Shown here in pieces: positions 34,207 through 43,476 of a stretch of DNA of 51,241 bases. Numbering within the stretch: the stretch's first letter is position 1; each line of letters starts with the position of its first letter. The stretch is from Bradymonadales bacterium (GTDB taxonomy: Bacteria > Bdellovibrionota > UBA2394). Location: positions 1 to 51,241 of the forward strand of contig REDG01000058.1 of the NCBI GenBank assembly GCA_007693605.1. The letters run 5' to 3'. The translations under genes and the position numbers were made by a program. The notes below the pieces were generated by a model that saw only the letters and a list, made by a program, of their open reading frames with translations, searched no databases and was not told the origin of the DNA.

Positions 34207-34968
34207 TCATTTGCTCTTCGATGCGAGCCTCGAAAGTCTCGAGTTTTTGGCCCTTTCGGCTCGATTGCGCTTAGCGACAAGTTTGGTGCTGGGAGGCCCG
34301 ATTTTCGGTCTCGCAGGCTTTAACCTCCCCTTCAGGCCATTTCGAGGGCATAGATCGAGAAGGAAGCAGTCCTGACATTGGGGTTGACGCGCCTTGCAGA
34401 CTTGGCGCCCGTGGGTGATCAGCCAGTGAGAGTAGAGCCGCCACTTTCCGATCGGAACTTTAGAGTTCAAATCGGCCTCAATCTTTTCGGGCTCCCGTTG
34501 TCGGGTGAAGCCCAAAAGTCTAGAGAGTCGTTTGACATGAGTATCGACCACAATGCCGGCAGGCCGTCCGTAAATTTCACCTAAGATGACATTGGCGGTC
34601 TTTCTTCCAATTCCTCTGAGCTGTGTTAGATCTTCGATTCTGTCGGGAACTTGGCCCTCGAACTTTTCTACAAGCTCTCGGCTGGTTTCTCGAAGGCTCT
34701 TCGCCTTCTGTCGATAAAAGCCACAAGAGTGAATGAGACCTTCGATCTCGCTCAGTGTGGCGGAGGCCATTGCTTGCGGATCTGGCAGTCTTTCAAAAAG
34801 GAGAGGAGTGGTTTTGTTCACGCGCTCATCGGTGCACTGAGCAGAAAGAATCGTGGCGACCATAAGTTCAAAGGCATTGCGATGCCGAAGTGCACAGTGG
34901 GCGTCTGGGTACTGGGCTTCCAGTCGGCGAAGCACTTTCAGCAGTCTAGACTTAAACTCGGGCTTCAC
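34207..34968 (-). CDS. nth: Endonuclease III (DNA glycosylase/AP lyase)
   Basis: 253 residues. The helix-hairpin-helix LRGIGRKTANVILGEIYG contains the catalytic Lys, and VDTHVKRLSRLLG the catalytic Asp. A C-terminal 4Fe-4S motif (C-x6-C-x2-C-x5-C, VCKARQPQCQDCFLLDLCP) is complete. A basic tail of about 40 residues (KLVAKRNRAERAKNSRL) extends beyond the usual length. The GTG start at 34968 lies inside the end of the upstream PolX/PHP gene, with AGGAG seven bases ahead, so the two repair genes are coupled. Confidence 0.95.
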   Translation of the reverse strand: MKPEFKSRLLKVLRRLEAQYPDAHCALRHRNAFELMVATILSAQCTDERVNKTTPLLFERLPDPQAMASATLSEIEGLIHSCGFYRQKAKSLRETSRELVEKFEGQVPDRIEDLTQLRGIGRKTANVILGEIYGRPAGIVVDTHVKRLSRLLGFTRQREPEKIEADLNSKVPIGKWRLYSHWLITHGRQVCKARQPQCQDCFLLDLCPRNGLKGRLKPARPKIGPPSTKLVAKRNRAERAKNSRLSRLASKSK

Positions 34969-36655
34969 GAAAAAACTCCTCTAGCTTTGCTAGACTCCAA
35001 GTGTTGATGATTTGGCTTGGAGGTACCAAGGCCTTTCGGGCCATCCAAATACCGTAGTCGAGGTCGTCCAAGGCCTCAATCGAATGAGCATCGGGATTGA
35101 TCGAAATCAAAAGACCCTGGCGACAGGCATCAAAGCAGTCTCGCCAATCGAGATCCAATCGATGCGGATTGGCATTCAATTCGATCACCACTTTAGATTC
35201 TATCGATTCACGAAAGACCCGCTCTTTATCAAAGGCGTATGCCTCACGAGACAAAAGAAGACGACCAGAAAGATGCCCAAGCATTCGCGTATAGGGATTC
35301 TTTAGGGCCTTCAATAGTCGATCGGTCATGTCTTTTTGTCCGTATCGTTGATGAATGGACGCGATGACGAAGTCAAATCCCTTCAAGACTTCCTTGGGAT
35401 AGTCTAGATTCCCGTCTTTCAGAATGTCACTCTCGATGCCTTTGAGAATTTTCAGCTCCTTGTTTTGTCGGTTCCACTGGTCGATCTCTGTCCATTGATC
35501 CTGCAGTCGCTTGCGCTCCAGACCCTGAGCGTAGACGGCCGTCTTGGAATGTTCAGAAATGCCCAGGTACTTCCAGCCTCGCTCCTTACAGGCTTGAGCC
35601 ATCTCGGCTAGAGAATGGCGGCCATCTGAGTAAAGGCTGTGCGCGTGAAAGACTCCTTGAATCTCACTTCTTTCAACGAGTTTGGGCCGAAGCTCTGGGA
35701 ACTCTCTGGCTTCAGCCGGTGCATAATCCAGCTCAAGCTGAGAGTAGAGCTCGCGATCGGACTTCAGATCGAGCCTCTTTGAGCCTCGGGTCAAGGCTCT
35801 TGGGCTGAGTTCCAGGCTCCTTGCCTTTGCCCGGCCCTTCAAAAACTCCCAGTGACTTCGACTTGAGCTGAGAAAGACAGAAGCCACTGAGAACTCTTCC
35901 GCTTCGCAGAACCAAAATCGAAGCTTCTGCGCTTCGGGGGTTTGAATATCACAGAAACGAAATTCGCTCGAGTCCGCTTCTCTCTTCTGTTGGGTCTCTA
36001 GGCCTAACTTGCTCAGCCAGTTTGGCTTGGAGCGCGAATTCTTTTCGTAGGCAAAGAGATAGTCCAGTTGATCCATGGTCTCTTTCTTTGCGCCGAGAGC
36101 GCCAACGGCAACCCAAACTCGGTTCTTCGGAAACTTTTTCTCAAGGCGGGCGGCCACCTGAAGCGAGTCGGACAAGAGGCTGAAGCCCTGATGTTTTTTC
36201 AGCAACAAAATCTCGCTGAGGACTTTGCTTTGAGTCTTCTCTCCAAATCCGGGCAGTGAAAGCAATCGGTTCTCGTTGCAGGCATATTCCAGCTCCCCGA
36301 CGCTCTGAATTTGTAGGGTCTCAAACAGGACTCGAATTTTTTTGGCCCCCAAGCCCTTGATTTGTCTTAGTTCGTAAAGACTTTTTGGGTAGATCTTCCA
36401 CAGGGCTTCAAGTTCTGAGCTTGATTGTCGCTCTTTGAATTCTTGAATCACTTGAGCGATGCCCTTGCCAATGCCCTTCAACTCCGTCCAGTTCTCTTCT
36501 TCCCAATGCTCCTGAAAATCGCTCTCTGAGAGCTCTCCAATCAGCTCTTGAACTTTCGCATAAGCCCTTATTTTGAATGGGTTTTCGTGATGGAGCTCGC
36601 TAAAGAACTCTAGCTGTTGAAGGAGGTCTTTCAGGGCGCGCTGATGGGGGTTCAT
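34952..36655 (-). CDS. PolX-family protein with intact PHP domain and degenerate polymerase site
   Basis: 567 residues. The N-terminal 8-kDa-like HhH region contains NPFKIRAYAKVQELIGELSE and LKGIGKGIAQVIQEF, followed by LRQIKGLGAKKIRVLFETL. The polymerase palm should read GxxRRGKETxGDID; here it reads GALGAKKETMDQLDYLFAYE, with Gln at the first metal-binding Asp. The C-terminal PHP phosphoesterase is complete: FHAHSLYSDGRHS, GISEHS, GIESDIL, ASIHQRYG, GHLSGR and NPDAHS. Bacterial PolX uses PHP for 3'-5' exonuclease activity. This one may be nuclease only. It overlaps nth by 17 bases. Confidence 0.85.
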   Translation of the reverse strand: MNPHQRALKDLLQQLEFFSELHHENPFKIRAYAKVQELIGELSESDFQEHWEEENWTELKGIGKGIAQVIQEFKERQSSSELEALWKIYPKSLYELRQIKGLGAKKIRVLFETLQIQSVGELEYACNENRLLSLPGFGEKTQSKVLSEILLLKKHQGFSLLSDSLQVAARLEKKFPKNRVWVAVGALGAKKETMDQLDYLFAYEKNSRSKPNWLSKLGLETQQKREADSSEFRFCDIQTPEAQKLRFWFCEAEEFSVASVFLSSSRSHWEFLKGRAKARSLELSPRALTRGSKRLDLKSDRELYSQLELDYAPAEAREFPELRPKLVERSEIQGVFHAHSLYSDGRHSLAEMAQACKERGWKYLGISEHSKTAVYAQGLERKRLQDQWTEIDQWNRQNKELKILKGIESDILKDGNLDYPKEVLKGFDFVIASIHQRYGQKDMTDRLLKALKNPYTRMLGHLSGRLLLSREAYAFDKERVFRESIESKVVIELNANPHRLDLDWRDCFDACRQGLLISINPDAHSIEALDDLDYGIWMARKALVPPSQIINTWSLAKLEEFFREARV

Positions 36656-36715
36656 GAGGGGGCAATCTACTCAGCGATTTCTGGACGGGCTAGAGAAATT
36701 CGCTTATGAGGGGAT

Positions 36716-36979
36716 ATGTCAAAAAAGTCTGAAAAGAAGCTCCCAGAGAGGTTAGAAGAGGCCTTAGAGGAGCTTGAAGCGGTGGTCGAGAAGCTGGAGT
36801 CGCCGGAGATGCCGTTAGAGGATTCGCTTAGCCTTTTTGAGCGCGGGAGTCAGCTTTCGAAGATCTGCTTTGATAAACTTCAAGAGGCCGAGAGGAAAGT
36901 AGAGATTTTGTTGAAGAAAGTGCCCCAACCTCAGGCTCGCTCTGATTTTGAAGTCCAGAATTTTCAAGAGGTCGAGTGA
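36716..36979 (+). CDS. xseB: Exodeoxyribonuclease VII small subunit
   Basis: 87 residues, helical: RLEEALEELEAVVEKLESPE, MPLEDSLSLFERGSQLSKIC, then DKLQEAERKVEILL, the standard XseB core. It partners with XseA, which is not in this window. GAGGGG precedes the ATG. It is the first gene of an xseB-ispA-dxs unit, an arrangement common in proteobacteria. Confidence 0.95.
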   Translation: MSKKSEKKLPERLEEALEELEAVVEKLESPEMPLEDSLSLFERGSQLSKICFDKLQEAERKVEILLKKVPQPQARSDFEVQNFQEVE

Positions 36980-36993
36980 GGGGACGAGATCTG

Positions 36994-37878
36994 ATGATTC
37001 CAGAATCTGCACAGACCAGCGACTCGATTACGGACTATCTGAAGGCACGAAGGCTCCTGTTTGAACAGGAACTTGTTCAGCAGCTGGAGCCTTCGCGATC
37101 TGGCCTGGAGCGAGCGATGGCCTATACCCTTCTGCTGCCATCGAAGCGCATTCGACCCCTGTTCTGTCTTGAGGTTTGTCAGTCTCTTCTGGGTCGTTCA
37201 GAAGAGGCCATGCCAGCCGCGATGGCTTTGGAGTTTGTGCACTCCTATTCGCTCATTCATGACGATCTTCCGGCCATGGATGACGACGAGTTAAGAAGGG
37301 GCCAACCCACCAATCACCGAGTTTTTGGCGAGGCGAGGGCCATTCTGGCGGGGGACGCTCTACTCACAAAAGCCTTTGAAATCTTGGCGATGTGTGGCCA
37401 ATTGGCCGACGGGCTTCGGGTGAGCCTCATTAAGACACTCTCATCGGCCGCCGGAGACCAGGGAATGGTCTTGGGTCAGGATATGGATTTGGACGCCAAG
37501 CTGAAAGACATTCGTGAGCTTCATTTAAAGAAGACCGGGGAGCTGCTGGCCGCTTCGTTTGTGATGGGGGCGATTTCAGCGGGAGCTTCTCAGAGGATGC
37601 TTGAAGACTTTCGAGAAATCGGTTTGAGTCTAGGGCTAGTGTTTCAGATTTGGGACGATGTGTTGGATGTCGAGGGTGGAAGTCAGATTGGGAAACCACT
37701 TGGAAGCGACGAAAAAAATCAGAAGAGGACCTTTGTGAGAGATATGGGTCTAGAGGCGGCCAAATTGGAAGCCCGAAAAATTTTAAACGAGACGATTTTG
37801 AAGCTGAGAAGTTTAGAGCTGAAGTTTGAAAACAGATTGGAAGAAATGGCTTACTACATCTTGGAGAGAAGGCATTGA
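36994..37878 (+). CDS. ispA: Farnesyl/geranyl(geranyl) diphosphate synthase
   Basis: About 294 residues. It condenses IPP with allylic diphosphates. The first Asp-rich motif is in IHDDLPAMDDDELRRG, the second in QIWDDVLDVEG. Substrate residues GQPTNHRVFGEARAILAGDA and GQDMDL are also typical. Starts at ATG 36994, or possibly GTG 36976 overlapping the xseB stop. It ends overlapping the region of the dxs start, so translation is likely coupled. Product chain length cannot be fixed from sequence alone. Confidence 0.93.
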   Translation: MIPESAQTSDSITDYLKARRLLFEQELVQQLEPSRSGLERAMAYTLLLPSKRIRPLFCLEVCQSLLGRSEEAMPAAMALEFVHSYSLIHDDLPAMDDDELRRGQPTNHRVFGEARAILAGDALLTKAFEILAMCGQLADGLRVSLIKTLSSAAGDQGMVLGQDMDLDAKLKDIRELHLKKTGELLAASFVMGAISAGASQRMLEDFREIGLSLGLVFQIWDDVLDVEGGSQIGKPLGSDEKNQKRTFVRDMGLEAAKLEARKILNETILKLRSLELKFENRLEEMAYYILERRH

Positions 37879-37889
37879 GGAGCGCAAGG

Positions 37890-39983
37890 GTGAAAGAGTC
37901 AGACACTAAGATCAATTTTAAGTACCCCAATCATTTTTCTGAGGAGGATTTGCAGAAACGCTATCCTTTAAGTCTTTCGGTTCGTGAGCCAAGCGACATC
38001 AAGGACTGGTCGCTTGAGGCTCTTGAGAAGCTTGGCGCCGAGTATCGAGATTATCTGATCGAGATCTGCTCAAGAAATGGCGGTCATTTGGGGCCTGGCC
38101 TAGGGGTGATCGAATTGACTTTGGCTCTTCATAAGGTTTTTGATTCACCAAAGGATCGAATCGTTTGGGATATTGGGCATCAGGCCTATCCGCATAAGTT
38201 GATGACGGGGCGATTTCGAGAAATGCAAGGACTTCGAAAGGCCGATGGCGTTTCTGGCTTCTGTAGAAGATCAGAAAGTCCCCACGACATTTTCGGGGCA
38301 GGCCATGCGGGAACCTCCATTTCTGTGGCGGTGGGAATTTCAGAAGCTCTGAGGCAGGCCAAGGATCGGCATAAGGCCATCGCCATTATTGGGGATGCCG
38401 GATTGACGGCTGGGATGGCCTATGAGGGGCTTCATCAAGACATTCAGTACAAAAAGAATCTGATTGTGATTCTCAACGACAATGAGATGAGCATTGCTCC
38501 CAATGTGGGAGCCATTAAACAGTTTCTGTCCCGGAAGATGAGTTCTCCGCTTCTCGATAAGATTCAAGAAGAGATCAAACAGGTGGCGGCGCGTATTCCT
38601 GTTGTGGGTGAAGATTTGGTGGGCACTCTGGGCCTTGTAAAATCGAGAATGAAGAACTTGATGATCCCCTCAGTCATCTTTGAAGCTTTGGGTTTTCACT
38701 ACTACGGTCCGCTGGATGGACATGACTTAGAGGGTCTCGTCGAAGTCCTAGAGAATGTAAAGGATCGAGAAGACCCGGTACTGATTCACATCTTGACCGA
38801 GAAAGGTCGAGGCTATGCGCCAGCGATTGCGGACAAAGAGACTTTTCATGGCTGCGGGCCCTACGATCGAGAGTCGGGAAAGATCATCAAGAAAGCGGAT
38901 GAGAAACCCGGTTACAACAAGATCTACTCGAAAGCTTTGACCATGATTGCCAAGGCAGACCCCAAGACTGTCGCCATTACGGCGGCGATGCCTTCTGGAA
39001 CTGGCCTTTCCTCTTTCGCCAAAGAACTGCCCACTCAGTTTTATGATGTGGGAATTAGTGAACAGCATGCTGTCACCTTTGCCGGGGGGCTTGCGGTCGA
39101 GGGTTGGAAGCCCCATGTAGCCATTTATTCGACCTTCATTCAGCGAGCCTACGATCAGGTGATTCATGATATCTGTATTCAGAATCTCAATGTGAAGTTT
39201 GGCTTAGATCGAGCCGGATTTGTGGGAGCGGACGGGGCGACTCACAACGGAAACTATGACATTGCCTTTATGCGAAGCATTCCGAATATGGCCGTATGCG
39301 CTCCGAAAGATGAGCGAGAAATGCAAGAACTTCTGTTTGCAATGAACCGTCACGAGGGCCCTGCCTGCATTCGATACCCGAGGGGGTCAGGCTTTGGAGT
39401 TCCTCTTCATGCCAGCTTAGAGGAGATTCCAGAAATCAAATGGGGTTCGTCAGAGATTGTGTTTATGGGTCACCAAGATCGCTTTGATCCGATTCAACAG
39501 CGCTCGGTGCCTTGGGAGTGGGTGGACCGATTGGGCCGCCATGAAGACCGAGCGCCTGTCGATTTTGCGCTGATCGGTTATGGCACCAGCGTTTACGATG
39601 CTGTGAAAGCCTCTCAGTTGTTGCACCAAGAGGGGATTCGCTCCATTGTGGTGAATCTCAGGTTTGTGAAACCCTTGGATGAAGAGTTTTTGATGCGACT
39701 TGCGCAACTTTGTCCTCGTTGGATTTCGGTCGAAGAGCATGTGTTGATGGGGGGAGTAGGCTCTGCGATTCTGGAGTTCTTGGAGCAGAAAGACCTGCTT
39801 TCACAGGTTTCTCTGAAGCGCCTGGGTGCGGCTGATCTGTTCTATGACCAAGAGTCTGTTGATTCCTGGAAGGATCGAGTGGGAATCTCGTCAAAGGCGG
39901 TGGCGCAGAAGGCAATGGCTTGGGCAGATCAGCTAAGAGAACGGGAGAGTCCTAGAGATTCGAGTTCTGCCGGTCAAGCTTAG
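37890..39983 (+). CDS. dxs: 1-deoxy-D-xylulose-5-phosphate synthase
   Basis: First enzyme of the non-mevalonate pathway; thiamine diphosphate-dependent. About 697 residues, longer than the usual 620-640. NGGHLGPGLGVIELTLALHK carries the conserved His, WDIGHQAYPHKLMTGR follows, and GDAGLTAGMAYEGLHQ and ILNDNEMSIAPNVGAI form the cofactor-binding part. FYDVGISEQHAVTFAGGLA holds the catalytic Glu. DRAGFVGADGATHNGNYDIA is in the pyrimidine domain. Extra residues lie near FMGHQDRFDPIQQRSVPWEW before the C-terminal domain. A GTG at 37890 with GAGGA upstream is preferred; a TTG at 37875 is possible. Confidence 0.95.
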   Translation: MKESDTKINFKYPNHFSEEDLQKRYPLSLSVREPSDIKDWSLEALEKLGAEYRDYLIEICSRNGGHLGPGLGVIELTLALHKVFDSPKDRIVWDIGHQAYPHKLMTGRFREMQGLRKADGVSGFCRRSESPHDIFGAGHAGTSISVAVGISEALRQAKDRHKAIAIIGDAGLTAGMAYEGLHQDIQYKKNLIVILNDNEMSIAPNVGAIKQFLSRKMSSPLLDKIQEEIKQVAARIPVVGEDLVGTLGLVKSRMKNLMIPSVIFEALGFHYYGPLDGHDLEGLVEVLENVKDREDPVLIHILTEKGRGYAPAIADKETFHGCGPYDRESGKIIKKADEKPGYNKIYSKALTMIAKADPKTVAITAAMPSGTGLSSFAKELPTQFYDVGISEQHAVTFAGGLAVEGWKPHVAIYSTFIQRAYDQVIHDICIQNLNVKFGLDRAGFVGADGATHNGNYDIAFMRSIPNMAVCAPKDEREMQELLFAMNRHEGPACIRYPRGSGFGVPLHASLEEIPEIKWGSSEIVFMGHQDRFDPIQQRSVPWEWVDRLGRHEDRAPVDFALIGYGTSVYDAVKASQLLHQEGIRSIVVNLRFVKPLDEEFLMRLAQLCPRWISVEEHVLMGGVGSAILEFLEQKDLLSQVSLKRLGAADLFYDQESVDSWKDRVGISSKAVAQKAMAWADQLRERESPRDSSSAGQA

Positions 39984-40039
39984 CGACCACGCTCCTCCTT
40001 GAATCGCAATCTCTAAAGGCCTATTTGATTTTCGCGCCT

Positions 40040-41224
40040 CTATTCGGTGGAGGGGGCAGCTGGATCTTCAAAGTATTGCCAGAGTTCAGGGTCCTGCGCC
40101 CTCAGATAGTCAAGAACCACCGGAATACTTCTCTGTTGCATCCAAAACATCCAGGGGTCTCTGGGGCTACTCTCAATCGACTCTTGCCGTTCAGATTCGC
40201 TCAGTTTCAAAAAGAGGCTTAAAACAAATTTCAAGAAGTCAGGATGATTGTTTCCAACGGCGGTCAAGGCAAGCTTAAAAGCCTCCAAAGCCTTACCCTC
40301 CCGTTGTAGTACTTCTGCCTGGGCCCAAATGAAGCTCTCGTCTCCGCGAACCTGATGAGCTTCTAGGTAGGGAAGAAGCGAGTCGAGATCTTCCACTCCT
40401 TCGGCACAGTCCAGAATTCTTGGAATGGGAACTTGAGATGAGGCTCGAACTAATTGTTGTCGAAACAAGAAGCAAGGATCTTCAGGAAAATCCTGAAATC
40501 TAGACATTCGGATCAGATACTCTTGATAGTAAGAATCGACTTCAAAGATTTGACTCAGAATGATCGAAGGGTTGGCTGCCTCAAGTTGTTCTGAAAACTG
40601 GCGGTAGACTTGTTCAAAAATCCTCTTGCGGTGGGGACTGTCTTGAATTTTTCTCCACAGGCTGGGCTCAAGTCGTCCAAGCTCCAGCCAAATGCGACTG
40701 ATCGAGCTGATGAGCTCCTCGAGTTTTGGAGAGTCTTCTGACTTAGTCGCTACTGATAAAAAGCTTTCTAGCGCTCCTCGCTGATTTCCACGATTCCACT
40801 TTAAGGTTGCCATCCGTTCTGTAGAGACAGAGACTCCGTGCGCCTGCGCTCTCAAGATCCAGTCCTCAGCCCGCACGAAGTCCTCACGATATTCAAAGAC
40901 CTCTCCCAGCCGAAAGAGCCACCTTCCATAGTCCAAATGATGAGGCAGAAACTGAATCAGATACAACAGATGCCCTTCTAAAGCCGAATGATTCACCGGA
41001 AGAATCTCGGTCAGAATATTCGCAATTCGGTAAAGCTCCTCTTGGCTGGAACTTGTTTCAAAGGCTTTTTCAAGGAGCTCAATCGCCAGCTCGGTTTGAT
41101 TCTCATGGACTGCCGTGAGGGCCAAACTCAGCCTTGAGGCCTCATCGGCCATTAACTTCATAGATAGGATAGAGCTGAAAGCGATGGAGAGGACGACAGA
41201 CTTCATAGAGGTCAACTTTGACAT
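40040..41224 (-). CDS. Exported TPR-like protein, unknown
   Basis: 394 residues with signal peptide (VVLSIAFSSILSMKLMADEA). Helical repeats follow, such as LSLALTAVHENQTELAIELL and RLGEVFEYREDFVRAEDWIL. It resembles the helical-repeat exported proteins of the motor operon at 17-21 kb in style, but I see no sequence identity that would make it a paralogue. Its start overlaps the end of rpe by 13 bases, so it is the last gene of the def-fmt-rpe operon. It is convergent with dxs. Confidence 0.65.
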   Translation of the reverse strand: MSKLTSMKSVVLSIAFSSILSMKLMADEASRLSLALTAVHENQTELAIELLEKAFETSSSQEELYRIANILTEILPVNHSALEGHLLYLIQFLPHHLDYGRWLFRLGEVFEYREDFVRAEDWILRAQAHGVSVSTERMATLKWNRGNQRGALESFLSVATKSEDSPKLEELISSISRIWLELGRLEPSLWRKIQDSPHRKRIFEQVYRQFSEQLEAANPSIILSQIFEVDSYYQEYLIRMSRFQDFPEDPCFLFRQQLVRASSQVPIPRILDCAEGVEDLDSLLPYLEAHQVRGDESFIWAQAEVLQREGKALEAFKLALTAVGNNHPDFLKFVLSLFLKLSESERQESIESSPRDPWMFWMQQRSIPVVLDYLRAQDPELWQYFEDPAAPSTE

Positions 41225-41871
41225 GCGGCCTTTAGTTGCCGAATCGCCTCGTTGTAAGAAGGCTGAGAGAAAATTTCACTTCCACTCACACAAAGGTCGG
41301 CCCCGGCCTCATAGACTTCTCGAATATTGCTTCGCTTGATTCCCCCATCGACGGACAATTCAATCGGATAACTTCCAATCATTTTTTTGCAGGCACGAAT
41401 CTTGTCAGTCATTTGAGGAATAAACTCCTGGCCTCCAAAGCCTGGATTTACCGTCATGAGTAGGATTAGATCTAGATCCGGAAGGACTTGGCTTAACATT
41501 TCAACCGGAGTGGATGGGTTTAAAGAAGCTCCGGCTTTCATTCCCAGAGCTCGAATGTCTCGAAGACAGGCTTGAAGATGTCGACAAGCCTCTTGATGGA
41601 CTGTGAGGAGTTGAGCCCCAGAGGCTTTGAAATCCTTTAAGTAGCGTTCTGGTTTCTCAATCATCAGGTGAACATCCAAGGGGATATTGGATCGCTGGTG
41701 AATGGCGTCAATCACCAGGGGACCAATCGTCAGATTGGGAACAAAGTTTCCGTCCATCACATCAATATGGAGATAGTCTGCCAGCTGGGGATCGAGTTGG
41801 GCCAATTCGGCCTCCAAATTGCCGAAGTCGGCGGATAAGAGGCTTGGAGCGATTTGTACGGGCTTTCTCAT
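41212..41871 (-). CDS. rpe: Ribulose-phosphate 3-epimerase
   Basis: 219 residues, TIM barrel interconverting ribulose-5-phosphate and xylulose-5-phosphate. APSLLSADFGNLEAEL, YLHIDVMDGNFVPNLTIGP (metal His and Asp), LDVHLMIEKPERYL, LMTVNPGFGGQEFI and LSVDGGI match the family throughout. The ATG overlaps the fmt stop (ATGA). It sits in the def-fmt-rpe operon. Confidence 0.97.
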   Translation of the reverse strand: MRKPVQIAPSLLSADFGNLEAELAQLDPQLADYLHIDVMDGNFVPNLTIGPLVIDAIHQRSNIPLDVHLMIEKPERYLKDFKASGAQLLTVHQEACRHLQACLRDIRALGMKAGASLNPSTPVEMLSQVLPDLDLILLMTVNPGFGGQEFIPQMTDKIRACKKMIGSYPIELSVDGGIKRSNIREVYEAGADLCVSGSEIFSQPSYNEAIRQLKAACQS

Positions 41872-42839
41872 TCTTTTGTTGAACCCCCCAGGACCAAACC
41901 TTTCGGAACACTCTGGCCTTTCAGAAAGTCGGCTGTATTCATCCGTTTCCGGCTCTCCAATTGCAACTCAAGCAGTCCGACACAGGCATCCTCACAGCTG
42001 ACAATGATCTCGTTCGGAGTTACTTCAACAATAACACCAGGATCCGCTTCGGGGCGACGCGGAACAAATCGACTTTTAAAGACTCGTAGTCTCTGTCCCA
42101 TCAGTTGACATTCTGCAACGGGCCAGGGGTTTAAGCCCATGATCTTTTTGTGAACTTGCTCTGCAGGACTTCGAAAATTGATCGGAGACTCTGACTTGTT
42201 GAGTTTGGTGGCATAAGATCCGATTCGGGGGTCCTGTTTTTGCCTTGATTCCCAATCCTTCTCAAAATTCTCTAGGCTCTGTACAAGGCATTCTGCACCC
42301 AGAACCTTCAAACGATCATGAAGCGTTTGAGCCGTGTCGATGGACTCAATTTTCGTCCTGCACTGCCTTAAGACATCTCCCATATCAAGTTCTTCAACCA
42401 TTGCTTGAATGCTTATTCCAGTTTCTGCTTCACCCTCTAAAATCGATCGGGCAATCGGAGCAGCCCCTCGATAGGCCGGCAAGAGGGAAGCGTGAACATT
42501 CAAAGCCGCCCGTCGTGGATGTTTCAAAACAGACAAGGGAAGAATCTGGCCGAAGGCCACCACAACCAGAAATTCGCAGGGGATGGAGAGAAGCCGATCG
42601 AGTGCTTGTCTGTCTTTTCGAAGTGACTGGGGTTGAAGAAGCGAGAGCCCATGTTGCTGGGCCAGCTCCTTCACCGGACCTGAAGAGAGTTTTTGTCCTC
42701 GCCCACGAGGCCGATCGGGTTGAGTCACCACCAAGGGGATTTCACAGCCAGCGTCGATGAGGGCCCTCAGGCTAGGCAGGGCGAAATCCGGACTGCCCAT
42801 GAAAATTATTCTGAGTCCTTTAAGGTTCTCTTTTGACAT
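41868..42839 (-). CDS. fmt: Methionyl-tRNA formyltransferase
   Basis: 323 residues. The N-terminal formyltransferase fold begins FMGSPDFALPSLRALIDAG. QPDRPRGRGQ and the catalytic region NVHASLLPAYRGAAPIARSI (Asn and His) follow, and MVEELDMGDVL completes the signature. The C-terminal OB-like domain for tRNA ends with MNTADFLKGQSVPKGLVLG. It overlaps def upstream by 20 bases and rpe downstream by four. Confidence 0.97.
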   Translation of the reverse strand: MSKENLKGLRIIFMGSPDFALPSLRALIDAGCEIPLVVTQPDRPRGRGQKLSSGPVKELAQQHGLSLLQPQSLRKDRQALDRLLSIPCEFLVVVAFGQILPLSVLKHPRRAALNVHASLLPAYRGAAPIARSILEGEAETGISIQAMVEELDMGDVLRQCRTKIESIDTAQTLHDRLKVLGAECLVQSLENFEKDWESRQKQDPRIGSYATKLNKSESPINFRSPAEQVHKKIMGLNPWPVAECQLMGQRLRVFKSRFVPRRPEADPGVIVEVTPNEIIVSCEDACVGLLELQLESRKRMNTADFLKGQSVPKGLVLGGSTKE

Positions 42840-43359
42840 AGGCGAACTTCTCTTGTCTTTGTCTCTTCTTGATTTTCTTCAAGTACATGAATCGCTTCAT
42901 CGCACTCACATGGTCGAGCATTGTAATGCCGTTTAGATGATCGATTTCGTGCTGCAAGACAATGGCCAAGAAGCCGTCGTTCTCAATCACTTGCTCTTTG
43001 CCGTACTCATCGAGGTACTTTACGCGAACCTTTTTTGATCGAGGGATCTTGGCATTGAACTCCGGGATGCTTAAGCAGCCCTCTTCAATTTGGTCCTCGC
43101 CGGAGCATTCTATAATCTCAGGGTTAATCAGGGCAAAGGCCTCTGCCTTGGGATCTTCAGACGATAGATCCACCACAAGAATTCTCTTAGAAATGTTGAC
43201 TTGAGGGGCGGCCAAACCCACCCCAGGAGCTTCTTTCATGGTTTCGATCATATCCTGAATGAAGCGACGAAGATCATCGTCAATCTCCTCCGGCAGGACT
43301 GGCTTCGCAACTTTTGACAAAGTCGGATGAGGCACATCAATGATTTCGAGCAAGGCCAT
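42820..43359 (-). CDS. def: Peptide deformylase
   Basis: 179 residues. It removes the formyl group from nascent proteins. All three motifs are present: GVGLAAPQV, EEGCLSIPE and QHEIDHLNG (metal Cys and two His). It is the first gene of the def-fmt-rpe-TPR operon, so formylation and deformylation are co-expressed. The basic C-terminus (LKKIKKRQRQEKFAYVKREP) could face the ribosome. Confidence 0.97.
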   Translation of the reverse strand: MALLEIIDVPHPTLSKVAKPVLPEEIDDDLRRFIQDMIETMKEAPGVGLAAPQVNISKRILVVDLSSEDPKAEAFALINPEIIECSGEDQIEEGCLSIPEFNAKIPRSKKVRVKYLDEYGKEQVIENDGFLAIVLQHEIDHLNGITMLDHVSAMKRFMYLKKIKKRQRQEKFAYVKREP

Positions 43360-43476
43360 TCAATAAGACTCCCAGCGGCATTATCAGACAGATTCAATCT
43401 ATCAGACTTCTGTAGCATAATTTCTTCAAAAATTTAAATTGATTGCTCCTCTGGAGTCCTAGAGACTGAACTAGAT

